Shown here: in pieces, positions 35,410 through 45,357 of the stretch
Layout of the letters: the number at the start of each line of letters is the position of its first letter
Numbering within the stretch: position 1 is the first letter of the stretch
NCBI GenBank assembly: GCA_039105265.1
Contig: JAPFFF010000011.1
Coordinates: forward strand, 4,836,001-4,900,000
DNA from: Tritrichomonas musculus
Lineage: Eukaryota; Parabasalia; Tritrichomonadida; Tritrichomonadidae
Direction: 5' to 3'
Length of the DNA stretch: 64,000 bases
Notes under the pieces: generated by a model
Told to the model about the DNA's origin: nothing
Database searches by the model: none
The model's input: only the letters and a program-made list of their open reading frames with translations
Translations under genes and position numbers: made by a program

Positions 35410-38400
35410 ATGTTTACGATTGAGCAGAGCGGACACATAACAAAAACAAATACTATTGACGGATTGATTAACGAATACATTAAAAGATATGTCGATAATT
35501 ATGTTATCAAAGGTGATACATCGAACGGAAACGTAGGGATTTCAAACGGAAATGGAATCACTAAGGAACAATTGAATGAAGCAGTTAACGGATTGCGTGA
35601 TTATGTTATCAACAATTATGCTTTATCAACTGATATACCTGAACCAATTGATATAACGAATTATGCATTGAAGACGGATATACCAGAAGTACTCAAAAAT
35701 AGTGAGTTGCAATTGAACATAAAAGAACTATTACCCGACGAAATGTTTCAGAAATTGATGGCTGAAGATGATAAACCATTATCAGCTCAAGCATCAATGT
35801 GTTTAACAAGTATAGCAGTTAATGAAGGTTTTCAATCGGCTTTGGATGATTGTGCCGAACGATATGTTCCAAAAGATGATTTGAAGAATTACATCACGAG
35901 AGATAATTTGACTGTATCAACTGAATACACAATTGAAATCAAGACATATATGTTTCCTAATATAGGTCCAGTACCAGAAGAATATGAAGAAAACGGAATG
36001 GATACATCTCACGTTTTACCGTTCAAAGAAGGAACACATTTGGTTGGTTATAAATTAGACAATAGTGGTAATATATTCCATTTTGATATCAGATTTAAGA
36101 CAAATGAATTATATGCTGATGATGAATATAACGTTAAACAACATGAAGCTGAAGGATTTGAAAGTGAAGGGGAGTATTTTGAATTAGTGTGGGATGAATT
36201 TACTGGAGCAATTTATGATAGATATCAATACCTTCCAATAACAATAACATTAGCAGAAACAAATGATGAATTAGCATTGAAGAGTGATATACCTGAACCT
36301 GTTGATTTGACACCGTATTATACTAGTGCACAAGCTGATGAGAAGTTCGTCGATGAGGATGAATTGGCTTATGAATTAGATAAGTATGAAACGAAAACAG
36401 TTGCAGAAGGAAAATATGCAATGAAGAGTGAAATCCCAGAAATTATTGAGGGTCAAACAACAATTCAATTCGAAATCGTCAATAATACAATTCCTGATTT
36501 GGATTACAACACATATCATGAAATGATTGAGCAATACGGGTTGGATATTGTTTCATCAAACAGTTTTTATACGGGTCATTATGTTCATGTAGACTATTCG
36601 TACAATGACGATGATGACGAACAACCCTCTCAGATAATGCGTATCGAAGGAAGTGATTCAAGTATTTGGTTTTTGTATGACAGCCATGAATTAATCAATC
36701 CAGGAACTGGCGATACACCAGAAGTTTTATCGTGTTCAATTACCAAAACTATCGAACCAACAGACAGAAACGCTTATTCAGCTAGATATGTGTCGAATAC
36801 TTATGCATTGAAGACGGATATACCAGAACCAGTTGACTTGACACCGTATTATACTAGTGCACAAGCTGATGAGAAGTTTGTTGATGAAGATGAATTAGCT
36901 TATGAATTAGATAAGTATGCATTGAAAACAGATATACCAACAATTCCAACTGATTTGGTTAATGAATCTGCATTGAATACTGCATTATACGGAACTGAAT
37001 TGAATATTGAATATCCGAATCCCGTTCGTGATTATATATTTGTAAAACCATACTTACCAGAAACCGATATACATGTGATATTTGATGTTAATTGGGGTTC
37101 TAACAAGGATTACATTAACAATATTCAACATTTTGATTTGATATTCAAGCCTTATGAAAAATATATGAGAGGGTATAGAATGATGTTAGATAATGGATTA
37201 TCTATTGTATGGTATGACCGTGGCGAATTTATGTTGTGTAATTCAAGTGGCAATACTCAATGGTTAATCAACGTCATTAAAGCACAAATCGAATCACCAT
37301 TTATTAAAACTGCAAATGTTGTTGATGAAAATCCAGAACAAATCACAATTCAATGTACACAGAATGAAAGTGGTTGTGTAGTTCCTGATGATGATATAAG
37401 AAGAGTATTCACAACCAAAAATATTATCGTCAAATTCAAACGAAATGCTGATGATGCATCATATGAAGAAGTTGAATACGAATACAGTTTATATAAAAGT
37501 TTGAATATGATTTACAAATCAACAAGCAATGAATTAATAAATATTAATTATAATACCCATATCGTTTCATTGAGAGCTGAGGACGATACACTGACTAATA
37601 TTTATGATGCATCTATCACATTAATCAGCATCCGACCTGTGAATGATGATATGATTACTTCGGTGAAATATGTGAATGATAACTTTGCACTGAAGTCAAA
37701 CGTCATAACAGAAGAACAACTAATAAAAAAATGTGCTATTGATTGCGGACCGATTACAGAGGGCGGTGAAATATCAATTCATTATCTAAAACTTGAAGAT
37801 AAGGTAATTAAACTGGAATATATAGTAGGTGATTATGCGCTATGTTTGGAAATAAGAATATTATTCTATGATACAACTGGAAATCCTCATAACATTGTTC
37901 TTGTATTACATCAAAGAACTGTGTATTTCGACAATTTCAAATTCCCATTCTATTATGAAGACACTGTTGATATAACATCAGGAAGACCCCTGACATATAA
38001 TTTCCCGATAGGCGGATATTCTTGGACAACTACTCAGGAATTATTAGATGCTAAACAAATATATTCAAGATGCATCATGTCCCGAGGTTATTTAGCAAAA
38101 TATAAGGCTGCTATTTACGGTGCACAATCAAACACAACAATCACACATTACTCGCCGATTGAATCATCAATGAACTCTGTTAGTGATTTCGTTGTTGGTT
38201 CTCCAGTGTATATGACAGGTAAGGTTTACAAACATGTTGGTGATGAATGGAAACCATCAACAGCAGATGATACAACTGATTGTATTTGTAGTGTCAAGAC
38301 ATCAGGAACATGGAAGGAGTATGTCGGTATATGTGTGAGAATCGATGACAAAAATAAATGTATCACATTTAGTTCACATGGTGATTATATGGTTCACGTT

Positions 38401-38571
38401 AATGATTCATCATGTTATTCAATCGGTGATGAGGTGTTTATCGATAATGAAGACAATAAGCTGAAAGTTCTTTCAGGAGAGACAGCAATAACATCAAAAA
38501 TAAAACGTATGACTGTTGGAATCATTACAAGTATCATTGATGAAAGAACATTAGCTGTATTCAAAGAGTAA
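35410..38571 (+). CDS. Phage-tail-fiber-like protein (1053 aa), element C
   Basis: N-terminal anchor MFTIEQSGHITKTNTIDGLI shared with A and B. Then repeated short linkers of the type YALKTDIPE / YALSTDIPE and duplicated PYYTSAQADEKFVDEDELAY blocks (at ~300 and ~477) alternating with beta-rich domains. The conserved C-terminal ~145 residues start at THYSPIESSMNSVSDFVVGS and include TWKEYVGICVRID and YSIGDEVFIDNEDNKLKVLS. YALKSDIP-type repeats are typical of trimeric phage tail fibers. A receptor-binding spike or fiber on the particle is inferred. Middle domains differ strongly between C and B while both ends are conserved. Confidence 0.75.
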   Translation: MFTIEQSGHITKTNTIDGLINEYIKRYVDNYVIKGDTSNGNVGISNGNGITKEQLNEAVNGLRDYVINNYALSTDIPEPIDITNYALKTDIPEVLKNSELQLNIKELLPDEMFQKLMAEDDKPLSAQASMCLTSIAVNEGFQSALDDCAERYVPKDDLKNYITRDNLTVSTEYTIEIKTYMFPNIGPVPEEYEENGMDTSHVLPFKEGTHLVGYKLDNSGNIFHFDIRFKTNELYADDEYNVKQHEAEGFESEGEYFELVWDEFTGAIYDRYQYLPITITLAETNDELALKSDIPEPVDLTPYYTSAQADEKFVDEDELAYELDKYETKTVAEGKYAMKSEIPEIIEGQTTIQFEIVNNTIPDLDYNTYHEMIEQYGLDIVSSNSFYTGHYVHVDYSYNDDDDEQPSQIMRIEGSDSSIWFLYDSHELINPGTGDTPEVLSCSITKTIEPTDRNAYSARYVSNTYALKTDIPEPVDLTPYYTSAQADEKFVDEDELAYELDKYALKTDIPTIPTDLVNESALNTALYGTELNIEYPNPVRDYIFVKPYLPETDIHVIFDVNWGSNKDYINNIQHFDLIFKPYEKYMRGYRMMLDNGLSIVWYDRGEFMLCNSSGNTQWLINVIKAQIESPFIKTANVVDENPEQITIQCTQNESGCVVPDDDIRRVFTTKNIIVKFKRNADDASYEEVEYEYSLYKSLNMIYKSTSNELININYNTHIVSLRAEDDTLTNIYDASITLISIRPVNDDMITSVKYVNDNFALKSNVITEEQLIKKCAIDCGPITEGGEISIHYLKLEDKVIKLEYIVGDYALCLEIRILFYDTTGNPHNIVLVLHQRTVYFDNFKFPFYYEDTVDITSGRPLTYNFPIGGYSWTTTQELLDAKQIYSRCIMSRGYLAKYKAAIYGAQSNTTITHYSPIESSMNSVSDFVVGSPVYMTGKVYKHVGDEWKPSTADDTTDCICSVKTSGTWKEYVGICVRIDDKNKCITFSSHGDYMVHVNDSSCYSIGDEVFIDNEDNKLKVLSGETAITSKIKRMTVGIITSIIDERTLAVFKE

Positions 38572-38577
38572 ATCAAA

Positions 38578-39216
38578 TCAAATCAAATCATGTTGATGTT
38601 TGAATCTATTAATATATACGCTAACTTTTTGATTATTTATATCGTTCATTGAAATAAATTCATTGCCTGATTTATTTGTATTGATATGAAGAATTTTATA
38701 AATATTATCAGTAATCTTTGCATAAAAAATGTCTTCATTATTAGTATCATCATGGTAATAATAATACGTGTTTTCTTCAAATTCTTTCCTTTCTGTCTTT
38801 GTTTCATAGAAATCAATAACAATTGCATCATCAGGTATGTCATCAATGAATTCATATTGAATACCTTTATAATTTGATTTATTTTTATTATTCTCTGAAC
38901 TTGATACAAATCGTAAATTATCAAGATGATAATCAGTTTTGATTCTATTCTTATGGTCGACTTGTGGTAGATTATTAGGGTTTTCAATAAATTGCTTTGC
39001 TACAAGAATATGTTTATAATATATTTTGTTATTTAGGTTTACACACGGATAAACATTTTGTCTGTATTCACCTTCAGCTATTATTTTTCCTGTTTTCTTA
39101 TTCTTGATGTTATAAGGGAAAGTTGTTTGAATTTCATAATCACTTTCAAAACCTTTCAAAGGTTCAAATTCAGCTTCAGCATTTTCAATTTGTGTTTGTT
39201 CAGTTGGTTGACTCAT
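38578..39216 (-). CDS. NUMOD4/HNH endonuclease-like protein (212 aa), element C
   Basis: NUMOD4-like front (FEPLKGFESDYEIQTTFPYN, residues ~16-36), then an HNH core (YYKHILVAKQFIENP, VDHKNRIKTDYHLDNLRFVS, SENNKNKSNYKG). A C-terminal ~90-residue extension is shared with other copies (YEFIDDIPDDAIVIDFYETK). Known as free-standing homing-type endonucleases in phages and trichomonad Mavericks. Identical protein at 52881-53519. Placed between the ends of the fiber and PolB genes, where A has none. Confidence 0.85.
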   Translation of the reverse strand: MSQPTEQTQIENAEAEFEPLKGFESDYEIQTTFPYNIKNKKTGKIIAEGEYRQNVYPCVNLNNKIYYKHILVAKQFIENPNNLPQVDHKNRIKTDYHLDNLRFVSSSENNKNKSNYKGIQYEFIDDIPDDAIVIDFYETKTERKEFEENTYYYYHDDTNNEDIFYAKITDNIYKILHINTNKSGNEFISMNDINNQKVSVYINRFKHQHDLI

Positions 39217-39271
39217 TTATAACAAAAATAAAAAAATTGATTTTTTAAAATAAAATCATTAAATTAATTGT
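39217..39271. promoter_or_regulatory. HNH promoter / PolB 3' spacer
   Basis: Short AT-rich spacer. Read on the minus strand it has TTTTTTATTTTTGTTATAAATG just before the HNH start. Confidence 0.5.
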
Positions 39272-42200
39272 TTAATGATTCTCAATGAAATAATCCTTTG
39301 CAGTGAAACCATTGACATAAGGACAACAACAATGATTTGATAATACCAACATTTTTGAATGTGCTGCTGTTAAAGCATTTTTGATTACAGTTATTTTACT
39401 CATCAGTTGTGAATTCATTTGAAGGTTTATATTTTTGCCTTTCATTACTGATTGCTTTTCAATGACATTTTTGTAATCACTTGATTTGATGTTGTTCTTC
39501 TTCAATGATATACCTTTGAGCTTTAATGAAATTGTTTTGTCATCTGACCAAATCGTATAACATTTAGCACACAAAGCAACTTGATTTGCTCCAAACTTTT
39601 CTACACAGCATCCGAGTATCTTTTTCTCATCATATACATCATTGATTGCAGGGTTTGGCATAAAGCTATAAATGTGTTTATCATAAAATGATTTGTCTTT
39701 GATGACGTAATCAAACAACTGGTCAATCGGTTTATTCATATCACCAGCTATAGACATGTAAAGGCTGTCTGTATCGACCGAGTTGAAATGAATTTTATTC
39801 ATGTCAATGCATTTGTAAAGAAAGTCATAAAGGAAAGTCAAATACCAATATTTCGCATTGTCTAATGTCCAAAATGATTCCTGAAGACATGTAGTGCATT
39901 TGAATGAATGAGGTTGTGATTGTATCAAATAACAATCATTTGACAATTTACATCCATTGCGATAAGTATCGGATGCAATCAATTGAAAGGCTTTATTTTT
40001 ATCAACAATTCTGACTTTGTTGAAGTTCTCTGAATTCATACCGTCATATCCGTAAGATCCGTTCATACTAATCTTGTAAAACTTTTCGTTCCCGTGTGCC
40101 TTTCCTGACAATATATCTTGACGCTTCTTCATAAACTCACAAACAAATTGATTGAATCCGTCATGAGCTTCATATAAACTTAAGCTCTTAATGTCATCAA
40201 CAATAAGTCCGTGGTCGATTAAAAACCATAAAAGGTAATTCGAGAACGTCATAAATGTTCCGCATGTATCAAGCAACATTGTCAGCTTTCTTGTTTCTTT
40301 ATCGGCTGAATTCAGTTTATTGTCTTTCATATATTTGTACATATAGCTTCCAATCGTTTGCTCATCATTCATTATATTGATATTTCTAAACACAGGAGGG
40401 AAATTAATCAAATCGTTGATTTTATTCTTTGGACATCTCAATTTGACTTCAGCTTTGAATATAAACTCAGGGTTTGCATCAAATCGCTTCTTTGATTGAA
40501 TGATATTCATTGCAGTATTAAGAACCTTTTCATTCTTGTTTCCTTGTTCATCATAAACATCAAATCGTTTTATAAATGAACCAGGCATGTACATGATTCC
40601 TCCGTGATAAGGATTGAATGAATGTTTTACTGAACTGAATGATGAGGGATACAATGAATTGAAATCAATACCAGCAACGTGTGAAACTATGTTTGAAGTG
40701 TCATAGCTAATGATTCTGTCATTAACGGCATCATATTTGAGTTTATTGATTAATGTTTGACCTCTAATGTTCACTCGATGAAGTACATTTGATAATCCTC
40801 CCGTTATGTTCTCTCTCAAATTGTAGTATTCTTTTTCATCAGTTATGAGTGTTGGCAGGTGATGGAGCTTGCAGAATTTCTTCAATTGTATTTTGGTTCT
40901 TGTTATCTTGTCATCATCACGTTGTCTCAAACGATTACATTCAGCACAAGCAAGTAAACAGTTATCAATCTGATGTCCTTTGTTGTTATCTATTCTGTCA
41001 AGTGTCGGTTTGTTGTTGTAAGTAAAGTGTTCACCACATAAATGACATTTACCTGTTTCATTTGATTCATACAATTTCATGAATGCTTCGAAATCCTTTT
41101 CACTAACACATTTTGAAATATCTCGTTGATTTTGGTTCGTTTGAAGCGATGAATCGCCTTTTTGTGAGCAAAAATTATGTTTCATGTCTTGCTTTCGATA
41201 ATTATCACATTTATTTAACCACCATTTCATTGTTGGTTTGAATGTATTTGATTTGTTGATGATTTCATAGTCGTTCTTCGGGTTGAAATCTTTGTAAGCA
41301 AGAGCATATTTGATACATGAAGCATTCTTTGATAACGAAAGATTGCTAATCAAATCAACTTTATATTCAGCATTCATTTGAATAAGGTTGTCAATAGGAT
41401 TAATCATCATTTCAACATCATTGTCATTGTATGATAACAAGTAATCCCAACGTGTTGCAAACCTCTTTGAATCAATCAAATACTCTTCATAATCAGCTTT
41501 TGTTAATGGATTCTTTTGATTGAGATAACTGTAAAAGTCTTCATATTTGAATGGTTCACTCTTTGATAACACTTCATTATAATTTTCATTGTTGATTGCT
41601 TCATAAGGAAATACACCTTTCGAACTGTTAGATATACCGCCAAAATCGATTCCAAACTGTTTGAGTGTTCCTCCAGCAACAAATGCTTGTGCGTCAATGA
41701 ATCGTAATCGAATAGGATACTTTGATGATTTCAATATAAATTGTTTCAATGATGTAGCTGTTCCAATCATTCCGCTATCGATAGACCAATGATTTTTAAT
41801 CAATTGCTCTTTGAATAAGTTTGAATCAAATCGTGATGAATTAAAACCGAATACTGTTATTGTTTTCAATGATGTATCTATTTTATTGAGTTCATCTTCT
41901 GATTTATCTTTAATGAATGATTTTAAATGATTCAATTTATCAACATACACATCACAGCCAACAACAAATAACCAGTCAATCCATTTGGCAATGAATTCAT
42001 TTGTTCTTATATCAAAGTTCTTTGTTATCAAACCTTTATCAAGTTTCACACATGATGAAACACTCAAAGGAATCAATCGAGAATTGATAACTGATTTATC
42101 ACTAACTTTCTTTTCAATCTTTTGCTCCATTGTTTCAAAATCATAAGTGATATAATGAATTGTTGGCTTCCATTCAAGTTCATATGAAAGACAATACAAA

Positions 42201-43834
42201 TAAACAGGATTGTTTAAAATGTGTGGACAATATGGCAAAGCTTCTCGTGAAGGTATGAAATCCTTTTTGAATTTGCCATCACATTTATCTACATGTCTGT
42301 TGAATCTGTCAATATTGTTATTTCCTTTGTGAATGTATGAACCACAATGAGGACATATATGAATGTTTGTTAATGCTTCAGCATCAATGATGTACATGAT
42401 ATGAAGTATCTTATCTTTTGAATACAACAGAGCTGAAAATGTTTTGTTTGATTCATCAGTGTTGTGCCATTGGTCTTGAATATCATAAATATGTTTCTCT
42501 TTGTCATATTCATAGATGTTGACATTGATGTTATGATTCTTGGCTGATTCTTTCATTTCTTCAATCGTGATTCCTTTGAATGTGTTGATGAATTGATTTG
42601 CTGCTTTTGAAGGTTTTGTTGAATAAGTTATTCCGTGTTCTTCACATAATATTTTCTTTGCTGCTGCTGTTCTGTTGGAGATTTTAAATGTTCGTGTTTC
42701 AATAAGTTGCTTATTCAAACAGCAAGCAAGGAAACGATACCAACATAAACAATCATCAACGTTATCCATAATGATATATTTATTTTTAATGAACTCTTCT
42801 GGTAATCCATCAATCTTACCTGTTATCTTAACGACACGAGAGATTGTAAATGAAACAGACCAAACGATACACAATTTGATGTTTGAAGCAGTGGTTTCAT
42901 ATTCATGAATCTTTGATTCAATATACAGTTTAACTTTATCAATATCTTTATTCTCTCTAACGATTATCGGTACTGATGATTTATAATTCTTCCATTTGAT
43001 TTCACTTGCTTCATATGTATATCTTTCGTTTTCATTCTTTGGTGGTATCTCAAATATACCAGTCAATTGAAAATATATTTTGAACGGTTTCACTTCTTGT
43101 TTAAATACTGTTTCAGTCAAATATTCATTGATGTCTTCAATTGATGAAACTCCGTTCTTGTAATATATTTTTATCGGTTCTTTACTGTTTTCATCTAATC
43201 GTTCAACCTTTTCATTATCATTTGGGAATTGGTCAATGAAATGACTGCATGCTTCAACTGCTTCATCAAAGTTCTCAGGTTCATTGATTATGAAATATGA
43301 GTCATGTTTTGAATGAACACCTTTATAGCCAAACTTTTTGAGGTATTCAATTAATTCAGCATTTTCATTGTTGAATCGAATGTCTTCATATCGTTGAGGT
43401 TGTTTGTTTGTCTTTGGCGGTAATGGTCTCAATAATATATTTTCAGATTTAATTAATTGAAGGGCTTTGTTGAGTGCATCATGAGCTATTTTAATGTTGT
43501 TCTCGATTTGTTTTTGTTTTAGTTGTTGTTCATCATTTTGTTCTTCTTCTTCAAATTGTTCCTCTTCCTCCTCTTCTTCTTGTTCTTCTGCTTCTCTTTT
43601 CATTCTATTGACGAAAGCTAATATTGTTGTATCATTGATTCTATTACCTTCATGTTCTCTAAAACCGAATGAAGTTAGATAATTTTCTAAAATGTTTTTG
43701 AAATGTTTAACATCATAATCAGAAGGTTTAGATGTTGATAAGCGAGGTTTTAATTGAAGTTCATTATTGATATACCTGATTTGTTCAATAACAAATGATT
43801 TGGTATCTTTTTGATAGTAATAACGCGAACTCAT
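39272..43834 (-). CDS. POLB: Maverick DNA polymerase B, multidomain (1520 aa), element C
   Basis: Same organisation as in A: glutamate-rich linker (~85-105), papain/OTU-like motif DDCLCWYRFLACCL, zinc finger CPHCGSYIHKG...HVDKC, exonuclease motifs YDFETMEQ, GFNSSRFDSNLF and SYNDNDVEMM, HNH/zinc module (CHLCGEHF, DRIDNNKGHQIDN, CAECNRLRQRDD), then GIDFNSLYPSSF, KISMNGSYGYDG, VDTDSLYM and AKCYTIW. Replicates the element (family knowledge). Open over its length. Divergent from the 116-aa gene at 43927. Confidence 0.93.
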   Translation of the reverse strand: MSSRYYYQKDTKSFVIEQIRYINNELQLKPRLSTSKPSDYDVKHFKNILENYLTSFGFREHEGNRINDTTILAFVNRMKREAEEQEEEEEEEQFEEEEQNDEQQLKQKQIENNIKIAHDALNKALQLIKSENILLRPLPPKTNKQPQRYEDIRFNNENAELIEYLKKFGYKGVHSKHDSYFIINEPENFDEAVEACSHFIDQFPNDNEKVERLDENSKEPIKIYYKNGVSSIEDINEYLTETVFKQEVKPFKIYFQLTGIFEIPPKNENERYTYEASEIKWKNYKSSVPIIVRENKDIDKVKLYIESKIHEYETTASNIKLCIVWSVSFTISRVVKITGKIDGLPEEFIKNKYIIMDNVDDCLCWYRFLACCLNKQLIETRTFKISNRTAAAKKILCEEHGITYSTKPSKAANQFINTFKGITIEEMKESAKNHNINVNIYEYDKEKHIYDIQDQWHNTDESNKTFSALLYSKDKILHIMYIIDAEALTNIHICPHCGSYIHKGNNNIDRFNRHVDKCDGKFKKDFIPSREALPYCPHILNNPVYLYCLSYELEWKPTIHYITYDFETMEQKIEKKVSDKSVINSRLIPLSVSSCVKLDKGLITKNFDIRTNEFIAKWIDWLFVVGCDVYVDKLNHLKSFIKDKSEDELNKIDTSLKTITVFGFNSSRFDSNLFKEQLIKNHWSIDSGMIGTATSLKQFILKSSKYPIRLRFIDAQAFVAGGTLKQFGIDFGGISNSSKGVFPYEAINNENYNEVLSKSEPFKYEDFYSYLNQKNPLTKADYEEYLIDSKRFATRWDYLLSYNDNDVEMMINPIDNLIQMNAEYKVDLISNLSLSKNASCIKYALAYKDFNPKNDYEIINKSNTFKPTMKWWLNKCDNYRKQDMKHNFCSQKGDSSLQTNQNQRDISKCVSEKDFEAFMKLYESNETGKCHLCGEHFTYNNKPTLDRIDNNKGHQIDNCLLACAECNRLRQRDDDKITRTKIQLKKFCKLHHLPTLITDEKEYYNLRENITGGLSNVLHRVNIRGQTLINKLKYDAVNDRIISYDTSNIVSHVAGIDFNSLYPSSFSSVKHSFNPYHGGIMYMPGSFIKRFDVYDEQGNKNEKVLNTAMNIIQSKKRFDANPEFIFKAEVKLRCPKNKINDLINFPPVFRNINIMNDEQTIGSYMYKYMKDNKLNSADKETRKLTMLLDTCGTFMTFSNYLLWFLIDHGLIVDDIKSLSLYEAHDGFNQFVCEFMKKRQDILSGKAHGNEKFYKISMNGSYGYDGMNSENFNKVRIVDKNKAFQLIASDTYRNGCKLSNDCYLIQSQPHSFKCTTCLQESFWTLDNAKYWYLTFLYDFLYKCIDMNKIHFNSVDTDSLYMSIAGDMNKPIDQLFDYVIKDKSFYDKHIYSFMPNPAINDVYDEKKILGCCVEKFGANQVALCAKCYTIWSDDKTISLKLKGISLKKNNIKSSDYKNVIEKQSVMKGKNINLQMNSQLMSKITVIKNALTAAHSKMLVLSNHCCCPYVNGFTAKDYFIENH

Positions 43835-43926
43835 TTATGATATTATTAAAAAATCAAATTATTTGAAATTTGAAAAAATGTTAAATCAAAAAATAAAAAA
43901 TATTTCGAGTTTTTTATTTCATTGAA
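43835..43926. promoter_or_regulatory. Divergent promoter: PolB / 116-aa gene (C)
   Basis: 92-bp AT-only-like spacer with TTTTTTATTTCATTGAAATG at the right start. On the left, PolB starts just after TTTTTTAATAATATCATAAATG read on the minus strand. Nearly the same in B (57740-57830). Confidence 0.55.
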
Positions 43927-44277
43927 ATGTCTGAGTTAAGAGAAATAATAAAACACATTGAAGAAATACATAAATTACTTTTGATATTAGAATCAAAACA
44001 AGAAGTAAGTGAAGAAGAAGAAACAAATGAAGAAGCAAATACAGAAGCAAACCATAAAAGAACGCGTTCAATATTCAATTCATCAAAGTTCTTGAACAAG
44101 GATGAACGTGAAAAAGTTATACAATTTTTGGATGATAAAGTAATGAATGATATAAATAAGTTGCCAGGACATAAAAGGTGTTCATATACACAAAACTTAT
44201 TGAAGGAAAAATTGAAGTTAAATGTATCATCATATATGATTAATAGATTATTGGCATTTAAGAACAACAAAGAATAA
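43927..44277 (+). CDS. Small charged protein beside PolB (116 aa), element C
   Basis: MSELREIIKHIEEIHKLLLI helix, a glutamate-rich linker, then a conserved C-terminal domain (KFLNKDEREKVIQFLDDKVM ... LNVSSYMINRLLAFKN) shared with the 144-aa protein in A. The copy in B (57831-58181) is identical. Because protein-primed polymerases need a terminal protein, often encoded nearby, this is a candidate, but that is speculative. Confidence 0.65.
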   Translation: MSELREIIKHIEEIHKLLLILESKQEVSEEEETNEEANTEANHKRTRSIFNSSKFLNKDEREKVIQFLDDKVMNDINKLPGHKRCSYTQNLLKEKLKLNVSSYMINRLLAFKNNKE

Positions 44278-44315
44278 AAATATCATTTAATTAATTTGTT
44301 TATTTTTGGTTTAAA

Positions 44316-44561
44316 ATGAATAGTGCAATTAAAGGTTTGAGTTGTGATACATCAGCTTTACACGCTCAGTTTCGAATAGTTAAAGACAAGATATTCAATG
44401 AATGTATGAATTCTGAAGATGATGCATTAAACGGAAAGTTTGATAAGATGATTCACATATTGTCGATATATAAACAACTATTTAATGATATTGAATCGAT
44501 TAAAATACAATTAAGAGCTATTGATGAACGTATCAAATCAGCTGAACAAATGACTTTGTAA
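44316..44561 (+). CDS. 81-aa helical protein, element C
   Basis: MNSAIKGLSCDTSALHAQFR, all-helical, with C-terminal SAEQMTL. The B copy (58220-58465) is identical except for a dense cluster of differences near the end. Start context TTATTTTTGGTTTAAAATG. Function unknown. Confidence 0.65.
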   Translation: MNSAIKGLSCDTSALHAQFRIVKDKIFNECMNSEDDALNGKFDKMIHILSIYKQLFNDIESIKIQLRAIDERIKSAEQMTL

Positions 44562-44615
44562 ATGAATCATTGAATGACTCATCATTAATGTTGTTTTATT
44601 TTTATTCAAACATTC
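44562..44615. promoter_or_regulatory. Intergenic promoter, unoccupied HNH site (C)
   Basis: Holds a single copy of TGAATCATTGAATGACTCAT plus the following TTGTTTTATTTTTATTC. In B the same sequence is present twice, flanking an HNH gene. TTTTATTTTTATTCA is the promoter-like box for the 191-aa gene. Confidence 0.65.
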
Positions 44616-45191
44616 ATGGCATTATCAAAAGCTCGTATATTAAGTAGCGAGAACGATGCATCAGTTAAGCAGGAACAATCAACCAGTATTAATATAAACA
44701 TCAAACCAAAGCAACCACAACCAGTTGAATATCCATCAGTTCAACCATTACCACAATCATCTCAAGCCACAAATTTTACTATACCTCAGATGAGTGGAGT
44801 ATATCAATCACAGCATCCAACAAACAACGTTTCCCTAGAAAGAGGTATCAGTGATATTGGAGCTGATATAACAGAACTTGAAACCAAAAACAAATTCCTT
44901 GAGATATTATTATCCATCTATGAAACCAATCCAATAAAAGTCAATGATTTATTGATTTGTCATTCAAATACATTAATGGAACTCATCAAATTACTAACAC
45001 AAGCAGATAAAGTTGAATTGATTGTCAATGATGATTGTGCGTGTAATGGTTGCGTTTCTCGTTCCAAATATCTTTTAATTGATAGGATATTGGTGTACAA
45101 AAATAATGAATCAAATGACTTGAAATACAAATATAATAGCATTTATACCGAACTCATTAGACACAACATTTCATTAAAAACATGTATTTAA
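44616..45191 (+). CDS. 191-aa protein, element C
   Basis: Starts MALSKARILSSENDASVKQE, followed by a proline/glutamine-rich disordered stretch (~30-85), then a helical domain with a CACNGC cysteine cluster (~148-153). The first codons resemble the short gene starts at 20967 and 59224. It precedes a small membrane protein and the packaging ATPase. Family not recognised. Confidence 0.65.
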   Translation: MALSKARILSSENDASVKQEQSTSININIKPKQPQPVEYPSVQPLPQSSQATNFTIPQMSGVYQSQHPTNNVSLERGISDIGADITELETKNKFLEILLSIYETNPIKVNDLLICHSNTLMELIKLLTQADKVELIVNDDCACNGCVSRSKYLLIDRILVYKNNESNDLKYKYNSIYTELIRHNISLKTCI

Positions 45192-45201
45192 AAACTAATA
45201 A

Positions 45202-45333
45202 ATGATATATGAAATATTAGTTGTTTCATTATTAACAGGTTTATTTTTAGTGAAGATTGTTGAAGTATCTTTAATGATGCCTGACAAAGAACCAGAACTC
45301 AGTGAAGAGATAAGAACAAAAATGTATTCATGA
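45202..45333 (+). CDS. Single-span membrane protein candidate (43 aa), element C
   Basis: The reading MIYEILVVSLLTGLFLVKIV gives a clear hydrophobic segment (residues ~2-24) followed by an acidic tail (PDKEPELSEE). It fits exactly in the gap between the 191-aa gene and the ATPase gene, on the same strand, with AAAACTAATAA before the start. Small membrane proteins are common in related viruses. No second copy is visible in the window because A and B do not show this region. Confidence 0.55.
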   Translation: MIYEILVVSLLTGLFLVKIVEVSLMMPDKEPELSEEIRTKMYS

Positions 45334-45357
45334 AGAGCTTTAACGAAAACTAAAGAA

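Noticed and set aside
38646-38987. 113-residue minus frame inside the HNH gene
   Set aside because: Out-of-frame shadow of the NUMOD4/HNH gene.
43914-44270. 118-residue frame antisense to the 116-aa gene (also 57818-58174)
   Set aside because: Shadow of the conserved sense gene; the two copies are identical only because the DNA is.
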